A stretch of DNA of 64,000 nucleotides, from assembly GCF_016907675.1 (NCBI RefSeq), contig NZ_JAFBCJ010000001.1, positions 4,278,001 through 4,342,000 of the forward strand, in the 5' to 3' direction. The notes under the pieces were generated by a model, which was given only the letters and a program-made list of their open reading frames with translations, was not told the origin of the DNA and ran no database searches. This document shows positions 50,555 to 59,676 of this stretch, piece after piece. A program made the position numbers and the translations under genes. Within the stretch, counting starts at the first letter, position 1; the number at the start of each line of letters is the position of its first letter. Source of the DNA: Geodermatophilus bullaregiensis. Its GTDB lineage: Bacteria > Actinomycetota > Actinomycetes > Mycobacteriales > Geodermatophilaceae.

Positions 50555-53174
50555 GGCGGGCGCCCAGGACGACGCACCGGGCGGCCTGGCGTCTCCCCTG
50601 AGCCTGCTGCTCGAGGAGGAGCGCAAGGGGGTGGGCGGCCTCCAGGAGATCCTGCTGCTCAGCTTCACGGCCGACCTCGGCTTCTTCGAATCCACCGTGT
50701 TGGGCGTCGCGCAGGCCACCGGAGCGCGGGTGACCGTCGTCGGTGACGTGACGATGTCGCAGAACGATCCGCGGGCCGTACGGCGGGCGGGCCGCAGCTA
50801 CCTGGCCGGGCTGGCGCGATCCTCGGGCGCCTTCCATCCGAAGCTCGTCGTCCTCGTCGGCCCCGACCGGGCGACAATCGCGCTGGGATCCGGCAACACG
50901 ACGTTGGCGGGCTGGCACGCCAACGCCGAACTGTGGACGGTGTTGCGGGCCACGCCAGACTCGCATCCGGCCTGCCTCCCCGACGTGGTGGACTGGCTCC
51001 GCGGGCTCCCCGCCGAGGTGCGGCTCTCGCCAGGGGTGCCGCAAGCACTGGAGCGTGTCTCCGGGTTGCTGTCGAACCTCACCGCGTCGGGCAGACCCAC
51101 CGCCGAATCGGTCCGCCTGGTGAGTAGCTTGCGCGCGCCCATCGTGGACCAACTGCCGGACGGACCGGTGGACGAGCTCAGCGTCTTCGCCCCGTTCCAC
51201 GACCCGCAGGCCGCCGCGCTGCGGCGGCTGGTCGACCGCCTCCAGCCGCGTCGCCTCACGGTCGCCTACCAGCCTGCACTCACGGACCTGAACGGACCGG
51301 CCGTGGCCGCGCTCGTCGAGGAGCGTGGCGGCCGAATCGTGCGCGACGACGAGGAGCGCTACCGGCACGGCAAACTTGTGGAGTGGACCACCGGCGGTCG
51401 GCGATGGGCCCTCACCGGCAGCGCCAACATCTCCGCAGCAGCCCTGCTCCTGTCGCAGCCGCAAGGCGGCAACTGCGAGCTCGGCCTCATTGCGCCCGTC
51501 CCGGTCAGTCTGCTGCCCGCGGGGAACGATCAACCGGTCGCTGGGCTGCGGGCGGTGCCGGCGATGCCGCGGCCCCAGCGGCAGGAGGGGCCACTGCTGC
51601 TCGGTGCACTCCGTGTCCCGGAGGGGTTGGAGGTGCAGCTGGCGGCACCCCTCACCCGCGACGCGGCTCTCGAGCTGTCCGCTGCCGCTGCTCCGCCGGA
51701 GTCGTGGGAGCGGGTTGCGGAGGTTCCTGCGGGAGCGGACTCGCACACCACCACGGTGCCCGCCGATGCGGGCAGCCGGCTGCGCCTGGTCGTCAAGGCG
51801 GCCGGGGTGCCGCAGTACAGCAACGTCGTCTTCGTGGTGGACGCCGATGCGGTCCTCCGCCGGGTGGGACTCCATAGCCCCAGGACGCCGACGACCCAGC
51901 CGCGCGACCTCTTCGACGACCCGCGGCTGGCCGAGCGGTTCTTCAGTGACCTGCAGACGCTGCGCACGGGCCTCGGTCCGGGAGCCCCCACCGCATCTGC
52001 TGCCGGCTCAGTTGGGCACCTCGGGGCTACCGCTTCCCTGGACGCCGACGACGACGGGTGGGAGCGGTACCTCGACGAGTGCGCCGGCCGCGTCGGTCAG
52101 CCACTAATGCGTTTCGCGCTTGGGCTGCCTGTTCCGCCTGGGAGCGTCACCGTCCCCTTCCAGGATCTGCTGCGAGTCTCCTGGGACGAGCAACTCACCG
52201 ACGACGACGAAGCGGCCCTGGAAGACGATGACGCAGAGACGGCGGAGATCGCGGTCGAGGGCGAGCGCTCCCGACCTCCCCTGCCCAATCTGGAGCATGC
52301 TCCGATCGAGGTACGCCGCCGATATCGACGCTGGATCGAGCGGTTGGTCGAGGTGGCCGACACCCTTGGGCCGGCCGAGCGGATGCTGGTCGTCCGTCTG
52401 ACCCTGTGGACCGTCGCGGCCGGTGCGTGGCCGCGCACGGACTTGGCTTGGCTGCCCCTGCTGGCGAGGGCCACCGCGGTGCTGGATCGCGACGATCTGC
52501 CGCAACGGATCGAGCCGCAGGTAGGCAGTCTTGCAGCGGTGGCCCTAGGCGTGCTGCGGATGCACATCCCCCGAGCCGCCGTCACCGCGCACACCGTTGC
52601 CTTCAACAAGGCGGCCACCGCGGTCGGGCATCTCCTGCCGGAGGCCACCGCCGCATACGTCGAGGAGTACTCGATCCTGCTCGACCGAGCGTTCGGCACG
52701 GCTGGGCAGACGGCCGCGATCCTGCAGGTGGCCGATGATCTCATCCAGGCGGATCCCATCGCCGAGGCAGTCCACGCGATCGGCGAACGAGGTCGCAGCG
52801 CCCATCGTCATGGCAGGACGCTTCTGCACGTCACCGGCCGATTCGGCAATGCCGCGCTGGTCGCCCTGCAGGCCGTCGGGGCGGCCGAAACCGAACCCGT
52901 GGTCGGGGCATGGGCTACATGCGATTCGGGACCGTGGGCGCTGGTCGCTTGGAGCCGACCCGATCTGCTCGTCGTCGAATCCATGGGACAAGGAACGCGG
53001 TGGCGCCACTTCCGGCTCACCGGGTTGATGGGTCCGCGGGCTCTCGCGTCTCAAGGCGGGTTCGTCCATGCCGCACCCATGCGGCATGGACCACAGAACC
53101 GAGCGTTCCCCGAGGGGGTGGAGTTGCTGCGAAAGCTAGGGGTGAAGAGTCCCATTCCCCCCGTTTGCCCGTAG
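50547..53174 (+). CDS. Phospholipase D-fold protein with two HKD-like motifs
   Basis: This 875-residue protein has two PLD half-sites. The first is FHPKLVVLVGPDRATIALGS with GNTT near residues 95-118. The second is RHGKLVEWTTGGRRWALTGS with ANIS near 271-294. Both keep His and Lys and the GSxN element, which points to an active nuclease or phospholipase of the PLD superfamily. The region 330-520 is beta-rich, followed by an acidic stretch (DDDEAALEDDDAETAEI) and a long helical C-terminal region. TTG 50547 is supported by AGGTG. It overlaps the previous gene and closes the block B cluster. DNA, RNA and lipid are all possible substrates. Confidence 0.75.
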   Translation: MAEAGAQDDAPGGLASPLSLLLEEERKGVGGLQEILLLSFTADLGFFESTVLGVAQATGARVTVVGDVTMSQNDPRAVRRAGRSYLAGLARSSGAFHPKLVVLVGPDRATIALGSGNTTLAGWHANAELWTVLRATPDSHPACLPDVVDWLRGLPAEVRLSPGVPQALERVSGLLSNLTASGRPTAESVRLVSSLRAPIVDQLPDGPVDELSVFAPFHDPQAAALRRLVDRLQPRRLTVAYQPALTDLNGPAVAALVEERGGRIVRDDEERYRHGKLVEWTTGGRRWALTGSANISAAALLLSQPQGGNCELGLIAPVPVSLLPAGNDQPVAGLRAVPAMPRPQRQEGPLLLGALRVPEGLEVQLAAPLTRDAALELSAAAAPPESWERVAEVPAGADSHTTTVPADAGSRLRLVVKAAGVPQYSNVVFVVDADAVLRRVGLHSPRTPTTQPRDLFDDPRLAERFFSDLQTLRTGLGPGAPTASAAGSVGHLGATASLDADDDGWERYLDECAGRVGQPLMRFALGLPVPPGSVTVPFQDLLRVSWDEQLTDDDEAALEDDDAETAEIAVEGERSRPPLPNLEHAPIEVRRRYRRWIERLVEVADTLGPAERMLVVRLTLWTVAAGAWPRTDLAWLPLLARATAVLDRDDLPQRIEPQVGSLAAVALGVLRMHIPRAAVTAHTVAFNKAATAVGHLLPEATAAYVEEYSILLDRAFGTAGQTAAILQVADDLIQADPIAEAVHAIGERGRSAHRHGRTLLHVTGRFGNAALVALQAVGAAETEPVVGAWATCDSGPWALVAWSRPDLLVVESMGQGTRWRHFRLTGLMGPRALASQGGFVHAAPMRHGPQNRAFPEGVELLRKLGVKSPIPPVCP

Positions 53175-53282
53175 CTGGCGCCATCCGGCGGACCGGCGGT
53201 TGCGCCGTCTGGAACTCGAGTTCGTGGACGCACGCCCGGAGCGCGAGGGTGTCAGCCATCCTGCACAGGGCGTGGGGCTCGC

Positions 53283-54491
53283 TCAGGGCTGGGGGAGTCG
53301 ATCTCGCAGGGACCCGAGCGTCTCCCCCGAGGTGACCTTCCAGAACCGCCAGCCATTGACGTTGCCGCCTGTGATGGCGACTGCTGCGGCAGTGGGGCTG
53401 GGGTAGTCCCGTCCGCCGAGGGACAGGTAGCCGTTGCTCTTGACGGTGGCCCGGTAGTCGGTGCCCTTGTAGCGGACCACGAGCACATCGCCGGCCGACA
53501 ACAGGGACGCTCGCAGCAAGGCGAAGACGTCCACGGAGGCGTGGGTCTGGGCCGGTCCATGGACACGGGCGGGGGGCGATCCGGCGGCGTCGTTCGAGTA
53601 GTCCACCGGGGCAGGTGCGGTTTCCGGCTCCGTGCCGCCGACGACGGGCGCACTCCGCAGGACGCTCATGGGTACCAATTCGCCGCTCCCCGACAGGAGC
53701 CCCCAGAACTCCCAGCCGTTGACGTTGTGCCCTGTCACGGCCCTGCCCGCGGAGGACAGCGACTCATGGCGTTCACCGCGAACGGTCACCGCGCCGTCGA
53801 CCCCCACCATTGCACTGGCCTCGTATGACGAGGTCGTTGGATGGAGAACGGTTCCGTCCCTCACAAGTCCAGCCTCGATGAGGTCCATGAGGGTGTCCCC
53901 GTAGTGTGCGCGCCTACCAGGTTGCGCCACCGAGAGCTGCAGAGACTGATCGGGCGTGTCCGGGTCGAGGCCGAGCACGCGGAGCACGCCGAGGACGGGG
54001 GCGATGATTGCCTCCAGTTGCTGGCGCTGCCACTGCGGGAGGGTCTCGTCGCTCGGTCGATTGCCGTTCCCGAGGGTGACCCGGCTGGCCGAATCGAGGA
54101 CGTCGTAGAGACGTCCTTCGAGCCAGCCGACCTCCGCGCTGTTGAACCCCTGGTACGGCCTGCGGATGAGTAGCGCGCGGCGCCAGCTCTCGCGAGCGCG
54201 GACGTGCTGCCGAACGCGAGTGGTCAGCCCGCCTGGCGCCTTGCCGACGTAGACCCCGGCACAGCCGTCGGCATCAACGGGGTCCACGAGCACGTACGTC
54301 CCCGGCACGTTCCACTTCTCGTCCAACTCCGAGAGGTTGTCTCGAGTCGTGACGGCAAAGTCGAGGTTCGCGCCGGGGAGGTCGATGAGCAGAGGCTCCC
54401 CGCTGCTCGCGGGCATGAACCAGGTCGCGCCGATTCCGCGCTGGCGCGGGTCCGTAGTCACAGATGCAGTCTGCCTTCGCGCCCACTCCAT
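53283..54491 (-). CDS. GIY-YIG nuclease fused to two RAMA-like domains
   Basis: This 402-residue protein has a GIY-YIG fold at residues 62-135: GTYVLVD (64-70), GVYVGKA (79-85), an Arg in TRVRQHVRA and the catalytic Glu125 in VGWLEGRLYD. Two tandem RAMA/DUF4357-like domains follow at about 200-264 and 322-386, each ending in the signature GHNVNGWEFW or GGNVNGWRFWKV after a SSAGRAVTG or SPTAAAVAITG helix. RAMA domains accompany restriction and methylase enzymes and are thought to sense modified DNA. The fusion could be a modification-dependent nuclease. It is the last gene of the minus-strand operon and faces the PLD gene end to end. Confidence 0.78.
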   Translation of the reverse strand: MEWARRQTASVTTDPRQRGIGATWFMPASSGEPLLIDLPGANLDFAVTTRDNLSELDEKWNVPGTYVLVDPVDADGCAGVYVGKAPGGLTTRVRQHVRARESWRRALLIRRPYQGFNSAEVGWLEGRLYDVLDSASRVTLGNGNRPSDETLPQWQRQQLEAIIAPVLGVLRVLGLDPDTPDQSLQLSVAQPGRRAHYGDTLMDLIEAGLVRDGTVLHPTTSSYEASAMVGVDGAVTVRGERHESLSSAGRAVTGHNVNGWEFWGLLSGSGELVPMSVLRSAPVVGGTEPETAPAPVDYSNDAAGSPPARVHGPAQTHASVDVFALLRASLLSAGDVLVVRYKGTDYRATVKSNGYLSLGGRDYPSPTAAAVAITGGNVNGWRFWKVTSGETLGSLRDRLPQP

Positions 54492-54561
54492 CTGCTGCAG
54501 CGGCTCGGTCGATCGCTGTGTCAGCTCCGCAGCACGCGCTACGCCACCCAGCTCCGCCCCT

Positions 54562-55812
54562 CTACAGGTAGCGCACCTCGCGTGGATCCATCGCCGTGGT
54601 CATGATTAACCAGCTGTCGACGTCGACGCCGTCCTCGTAACCATCGTCGATGGTTCGGATCGTCTGTACGTCGACGTACCAGTCCCACTGGGCCGGGCTG
54701 TGGATGCAAACCGGATCGTCCTCGTGATCCCAGGCGTCGCGGTTCTCTTCGCAGACGGCACAGTCGTCGTCCCAGTTTGTGCCATGCTCGTCGCACTCGA
54801 TCAGGTCCCGGTAGCTCCAGTAGCCGTCCGTGGTGAGGTTCCCCGTCGGCGGCCACGACAGCTCGACCCAGTCCCCTGGCTCGAGGAAGCGCAGGTAGCT
54901 CGCCAGGTACCTGCGCAGCGCGTCGACTTGGTGGGCCGTCGCCCACCTCATGGTCGGCTCGACCGCGCGGTCCTCCGGAGGATCGATCAGTCCCCAGGTG
55001 TTGTCGTTCCGCGTCCAGGCGTCAGTGTTGCCGCCGTTCGCTTCGTCGACCTCCGGTGGCCCGGGGTTCTCCTCGTCGGCGGAGAGGAACACCGCCCACA
55101 GACCTTCCGGCAGGCTGGCGCGCATCGAGCGGATTACGCGTGCGTCCGGTTCCGCGGGTGTGGCCCAGAGCCCGGTCGGCATGGCGTCGCCGATGTCGGT
55201 GATCGCTACGTTGATCCGCGCTCCCAGCTCCTCGGAGACGACCCGGTCGCGCAAGAGACGGTTCAGAAGCTGCCCCGTGGCGCCGCCTGCTTCGGCATAC
55301 TCCGCGAGCTCGACCGCGGCGGGAAGGTCGAGTCCGGTGCGGATGCCGTCGAGGACCGTGGCCGGGGGCAGAACCAGAAGTCGGGCAAGCAGCTCGACGG
55401 CCCGGGATGCGTCGACTGAACCTGCCGTGGCGACGAGGTCCAGGGCGGGCCTGCCCCAGCCCACTCTCTGCAGCTCCCCGATGACGGGGATGTCGCCGAC
55501 GGTGGGCCGCACGTCGAGTCCGACCCACGCCTCGATGAGCCAGGGTGTGACACCGTGACGGGTGGCGACCGCCGCTGCGACTGGAAGGTCAGCGAGCGGC
55601 AAGGGAAGGTCACACCAACGCGCGGCATGTTCGAACGGCAGCCCGGTCAGGCTCCAGGCGAGGGCCCAGTCCAGTGCCTCGGGGATCGTTTCTGTGGGCC
55701 GACGTGCCGCCTCGGCGGCGAGCAGTTGCTCGCAGCCTTCGGCGATCTCACCGCTCATGCCCGCGGCTGACCACTTCACCACTGAACTCGAGGCCCGAGA
55801 GTCGGGGGTCAT
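54562..55812 (-). CDS. Unrecognised Cys-containing protein of the nuclease operon
   Basis: This 416-residue protein starts at ATG 55812; ATG 55758 is possible and neither has a clear ribosome site. The first 230 residues are helical and hydrophobic in pattern without membrane segments. The C-terminal third is acidic and Trp-rich (WVELSWPPTGNLTTDGYWSY) and contains CDEHGTNWDDDCAVC, where Cys and His residues could bind zinc. I do not recognise a family. It lies 70 bases after the DUF3427 helicase gene and 70 bases before the GIY-YIG/RAMA gene, all on one strand, so it probably serves the same system. Confidence 0.6.
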   Translation of the reverse strand: MTPDSRASSSVVKWSAAGMSGEIAEGCEQLLAAEAARRPTETIPEALDWALAWSLTGLPFEHAARWCDLPLPLADLPVAAAVATRHGVTPWLIEAWVGLDVRPTVGDIPVIGELQRVGWGRPALDLVATAGSVDASRAVELLARLLVLPPATVLDGIRTGLDLPAAVELAEYAEAGGATGQLLNRLLRDRVVSEELGARINVAITDIGDAMPTGLWATPAEPDARVIRSMRASLPEGLWAVFLSADEENPGPPEVDEANGGNTDAWTRNDNTWGLIDPPEDRAVEPTMRWATAHQVDALRRYLASYLRFLEPGDWVELSWPPTGNLTTDGYWSYRDLIECDEHGTNWDDDCAVCEENRDAWDHEDDPVCIHSPAQWDWYVDVQTIRTIDDGYEDGVDVDSWLIMTTAMDPREVRYL

Positions 55813-55882
55813 GCCGCGACTGCTGCAAGGATCTCGGTTTGCTGCATTATCAGGACGGTGGCCAGGGTGGTGCATCGACGGC

Positions 55883-58800
55883 TCACGCCACCTTGGCGGC
55901 GTGGAAGACATCGGCCGGCAGCGCATGGTCGAGCTGCCACAGGATGCGCATCGGGCGCTCGCCGGTGTGGGACACGTAGGACATCGGCCCGGCGTAGAGG
56001 TAGGGCGGCGTGCCGAGCGTGCCGTCCGCCGTCTTGGACTCCCGGACGAACAGGTGCACGGACGTGCCCATCTCCCGGTGGTTGACGTAGCGCTGACCTG
56101 TCGCTGATCGCTCGGCCGTCGCGTTCTGCGACTCCCACTGAAATAGCGTCGGCGTGATGGCGTGGTCGGCGTACATCGTGGTGGGGGAGAAGTGCGCCTC
56201 CGTCTTCTGCAGGGTCACGAAGAAGACATCAGCGCGGTCGCCGGGCACCCAGCGCACGCCGGAGCCCCACGTGCCGTTGAGGTCCTCGAGCCCGAAGGCC
56301 GAGAGGGCCTCGTCGCGGCTGTAGCGCGCGTGCACGTGTAGCGGACGGTCGCCGGCCTCGCTCAGCGGGCGAGCCACCCGGTGGATCCGCTCGTGCAGGA
56401 CGTCGCTCAGCTCGACGAGCTCCTGGGCGCGGCCACGGTTGGCCAGCAGTCGAGCCAGCGACTCCTCGATGCTGCTGAACGGTGTCCGAGAGCCGAACAG
56501 GGAGAAGTGCAGCATCGCGGTCAGTCGACGCAGACGAGCGCTGGTCTGGGCTGCGGTGCCCGGTCGCGCGGCCGACTGGAAGAACCGCAGCCGTTCTAGG
56601 TCGTCGACGTGCAGCATCCGGCCAAGTGCGGCGCCCAGGAGGGCGTCGTCCGAGCCAGGCACGTCGTCGACCCAGCCGGCCGCGCGCTGCAGGTCCAACC
56701 AGCTGCGGCCGTTGCCGCGGTAGAGGTCCTCGAGCTCGACGCCCGTCTCCTCGAGAAAGTTGGACAGCGAGGGCGACTTCTCCTGCTTCGCCTCGCTGAC
56801 CAGCCCCTTCCACGACACGTTCAGCGACTGCTTGATGTTGTCGAGGACGATCCGCTGCGCCACACGGTCGAGCTCGATGTGGCACCCCGCCGGGAGGGTG
56901 GGGAAGCCCTGCTCGACGTCCCGCTGCACACCTCGTCGTGAGCTGCCGGTCAGCGCGCGGAAGCGCAGGTCGAAGCGGAACTGCTTGTGCTGGAAGCCGA
57001 TGAAGTCGAGGACGGTCAGGCAGGGCTTGTCCTCGGCCAGGCGTAGGCCACGGCCCAGCTGCTGGAGGAACACTGTCGCGCTCTCCGTGGGGCGGAGGAA
57101 GAGCACGGTGTCCACGGTCGGGATGTCGAGGCCCTCGTTGAACAGGTCGACGGTGAACAGGACGTTCACCGTCCGGTCGCGCAGCGCCGCCAACGCCGCG
57201 GCTCGCTCCTCACGGGTCGACGTCGAGATCACCGCGCGGCTCGGGATGCCGGCCCTGGTGAATCGCTCGGCCATGTACTGGGCGTGCCGAACGCTGACGC
57301 AGAAGCCGAGCGCGCGCATCCGGCCGGGGTCCTCGACCTTGTCCTTCACCGCCTGCAGGACCAGCCGGACGCGGTGGTCGTCGCCGGTGTAGACGTTGGT
57401 CAGCTCGGCGACGTCGTACCCGCGGCCGCGCTTCCACCGCAGCTGGTCGAGCGCGACGTCGTCGTGGATGCCGAAGTACTGGAACGGCGCGAGCAGGTTC
57501 TGCTCGAGTGCCTCCCACAGTCGTAGCTCGACAGCGGTGCGTCCGTCGAACCAGGTGCGCACGTCGGCGCCGTCGGCCCGCTCGGGCGTCGCCGTCAGTC
57601 CGAGGAGGACAATGGGCTTGAGGTGCTCGAGCAGCCGTCGGTAGGTGGCCGCCTCCGCGTGGTGGAACTCGTCGACGATGACGACGTCGAAGTGGGTGGG
57701 GTCGAGCTTGTCGAGGTCGAGCTGGTTGAGCGACTGGACCGAGCCGAACACGTGCCGCCACTCGCGGGGCCGCTGGCCGCCGACGAACAGCTCGCCGAAG
57801 TCGCCCTGGCGTAGGACGTGGCGGAACGTCGACAAACTTTGGGTCAGCAGCTCCTCGCGGTGGGCGACGAACAGGAGCCGGTCGACCATGCCGCTGTCGC
57901 GTAGTCGTCGATAGTCCAGCGCGGAGACGACCGTCTTGCCGGTGCCGGTCGCCATCACGACGAGGTTGCGCCACCGCTCGTGGACGGTCCGCTCGGCGTC
58001 GAGTGCCTCGAGGATCTCCTGCTGGTAGCCATAGGGGCGAACGTCTAGCGAGGTGATCTGGATTGGCAGGTCGGACGGGCCGCCGCGTTCGGCCGCGAGG
58101 GCCTCGCGGAGCCGGTCGCCGTCGCGGGGCGGCTCGTAGATCTCGAACGACGGGTCGAGCCAGTAGCTGTCGAAGGTCTCGGCGAACGTGGTGAGCAGGT
58201 GCGCTTGCTCGACGTTGGACAGCCGCACGTTCCACTCAAGGCCGTCGGTCAGGGCGGTCCGCGAGAGGTTGGAGGAGCCGACGTACGCCGTCGACAGCCC
58301 GGTGGCGCGGCGGAACAGCCATGCCTTGGCGTGCAGCCGGGTCGTCCGAGTTTCGTAGGAGACCTTCACCTCGGCGCCGAGCTCGACCAGGCGGTCGAGG
58401 GCGCGCTGGTCGGTGGCGCCCATGTACGTGGTGGTGATGACGCGCAGCCGGCCGCCGCGCTCGCGCAGCTCGGTGAGTTGTTTCTCGAGGACCCGCAGAC
58501 CCTGCCACTTGATGAAGGCGCACAGCAGGTCGACGGAATCGGCGGAGGCGAGCTCGCGGGCGACCTCGAAGCCGATACGCGGCTGACCGCGACCGTTGAC
58601 CAGCAATGCGCTGGTGGACATCGGGACGGCCGGTCGGTCCGGGAAGGTCGCCGGGCCGGGTGTGGGGGAGGGCTGAGCGACGGCGAGCAGCGTGCGCGGC
58701 GGCTCGACGACGGCGTCCTGAGGGGCTGCGGCCTCCGGCGCCATTGCGGTGATGGCCTTGACCATGTCGTTCGCTAGCGCGACCTGCCGACTGACCGCGG

Positions 58801-58990
58801 TGCGGTCACTGCCGCCGGCTATGCGCAGGGCGCGCGACGCCAGCTCGGTGATGTGCCGCGTCAGGACCTCATGGGCGTCTGCGGGGTCCAACTCACCAAG
58901 GGAGAGAAGTTCCGGAGTCATGCCGGCCAGACGGTCGTGTAGCGACTCGGTCAGCAAGTGTTCGTAGACGCCGGGTGTCAGATCCCCCAT
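55883..58990 (-). CDS. PLD-helicase-DUF3427 protein
   Basis: This 1035-residue protein has the order PLD domain, superfamily 2 helicase and DUF3427-like C-terminus. The PLD half-site is TRLHAKAWLF (His220, Lys222) with STAYVGSSNLSRTAL. The helicase has Walker A VVMATGTGKTVVSAL near residue 345, a DEFH-type box (VIVDEFHHAEAAT), LLGLTATPERADG, and FNEGLDIPTVDTVLFLRPTE plus QQLGRGLRL. The C-terminal 300 residues match the DUF3427 arrangement. This family is found in defence islands and resembles a helicase-coupled nuclease. ATG 58990 is chosen; a TTG at 59014 would add eight residues. It lies 47 bases after the GIY-YIG gene. Confidence 0.87.
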   Translation of the reverse strand: MGDLTPGVYEHLLTESLHDRLAGMTPELLSLGELDPADAHEVLTRHITELASRALRIAGGSDRTAVSRQVALANDMVKAITAMAPEAAAPQDAVVEPPRTLLAVAQPSPTPGPATFPDRPAVPMSTSALLVNGRGQPRIGFEVARELASADSVDLLCAFIKWQGLRVLEKQLTELRERGGRLRVITTTYMGATDQRALDRLVELGAEVKVSYETRTTRLHAKAWLFRRATGLSTAYVGSSNLSRTALTDGLEWNVRLSNVEQAHLLTTFAETFDSYWLDPSFEIYEPPRDGDRLREALAAERGGPSDLPIQITSLDVRPYGYQQEILEALDAERTVHERWRNLVVMATGTGKTVVSALDYRRLRDSGMVDRLLFVAHREELLTQSLSTFRHVLRQGDFGELFVGGQRPREWRHVFGSVQSLNQLDLDKLDPTHFDVVIVDEFHHAEAATYRRLLEHLKPIVLLGLTATPERADGADVRTWFDGRTAVELRLWEALEQNLLAPFQYFGIHDDVALDQLRWKRGRGYDVAELTNVYTGDDHRVRLVLQAVKDKVEDPGRMRALGFCVSVRHAQYMAERFTRAGIPSRAVISTSTREERAAALAALRDRTVNVLFTVDLFNEGLDIPTVDTVLFLRPTESATVFLQQLGRGLRLAEDKPCLTVLDFIGFQHKQFRFDLRFRALTGSSRRGVQRDVEQGFPTLPAGCHIELDRVAQRIVLDNIKQSLNVSWKGLVSEAKQEKSPSLSNFLEETGVELEDLYRGNGRSWLDLQRAAGWVDDVPGSDDALLGAALGRMLHVDDLERLRFFQSAARPGTAAQTSARLRRLTAMLHFSLFGSRTPFSSIEESLARLLANRGRAQELVELSDVLHERIHRVARPLSEAGDRPLHVHARYSRDEALSAFGLEDLNGTWGSGVRWVPGDRADVFFVTLQKTEAHFSPTTMYADHAITPTLFQWESQNATAERSATGQRYVNHREMGTSVHLFVRESKTADGTLGTPPYLYAGPMSYVSHTGERPMRILWQLDHALPADVFHAAKVA

Positions 58991-59037
58991 GGACGGACCG
59001 TAACCGGAACACAACCGTCAGCTCGTGAGCCACTCGG

Positions 59038-59676
59038 TCAGCGGCCACCGACTCCTGGATTCGGCACGACAGGTAGCTCGTTGGCGGTGGCCACGGCGCG
59101 GCGACGGACCTCCGAGAGGTCACCGTGGAAGGCGTTGCGGCTGTTGCCGTCCAGGTTGAGCGGCAGGTCCAACGTGGCGATGAGTTGGTCCTCGAGCTCC
59201 CAAGGCCGCGGATGCTTGACCACGCTCACGAAGGCGTGCTCGGCCATCCAGGCCGACAGGACCTGCTCTCCAGCGACGAGAGTGCGTCGACGCCCCGAAC
59301 CGACTCTGCGCAGCTGGATGCCCAACTCGTCGGCCAGGAGACAGCCGAGCGTCTTACGGAGCGTCGATCCCTCGGCGTTGCCCGAGTAGTGAGTCCTGAT
59401 GCGCTGCCGGAGTTGGCCCTTGCTCGGCGGTCGTCCGTTCACCGGCGGTCGCTTGGGACTGATCCCCGTGTAGAGGAGCGTGAGGCCCTGCCAGGTTTGG
59501 CAGTTGCTCGAGTCGATGAGCGCCGGTGGCTGGTCGAACCACCACCCGTAGACGCCGGGGACGGCGGGGATCGGGCAAGGCCTGCGGAGGACGTCCTCGC
59601 GACGCCAGACGCGGTCGGGGGCGAGGAACCGAGCTACTGCGTCGAGGTCCAGGTTGCTGTCGTGCTCCTCGTTCAT
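59038..59676 (-). CDS. GIY-YIG nuclease family protein
   Basis: This 212-residue protein has the GIY-YIG motifs as VPGVYGWWFD (GVY at 41-43) and LLYTGISP (YTG at 69-71). The catalytic Arg candidate is in LRQRIRTHYSG and the metal-binding Glu is in PWELEDQLIATLDLPLNLDG (about 159-177). The C-terminal NAFHGDLSEVRR is typical of the stand-alone group. Members cut DNA; the target is not known. The ATG overlaps the stop of the HNH gene (ATGA), so the two nucleases are translationally coupled. Confidence 0.85.
   Translation of the reverse strand: MNEEHDSNLDLDAVARFLAPDRVWRREDVLRRPCPIPAVPGVYGWWFDQPPALIDSSNCQTWQGLTLLYTGISPKRPPVNGRPPSKGQLRQRIRTHYSGNAEGSTLRKTLGCLLADELGIQLRRVGSGRRRTLVAGEQVLSAWMAEHAFVSVVKHPRPWELEDQLIATLDLPLNLDGNSRNAFHGDLSEVRRRAVATANELPVVPNPGVGGR

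Noticed and set aside
41387-53174. Assignment of block B to DISARM
   Set aside because: A SNF2 helicase and a PLD protein are present, as in DISARM, but no DUF1998 (DrmB) or DrmA-type helicase is seen, and the lipase and HelD-like proteins are foreign to it.
53017-53259. 80-codon minus-strand frame at the end of the PLD gene
   Set aside because: Most of it is antisense to the PLD gene. The part in the gap is about 28 codons and has no family features.
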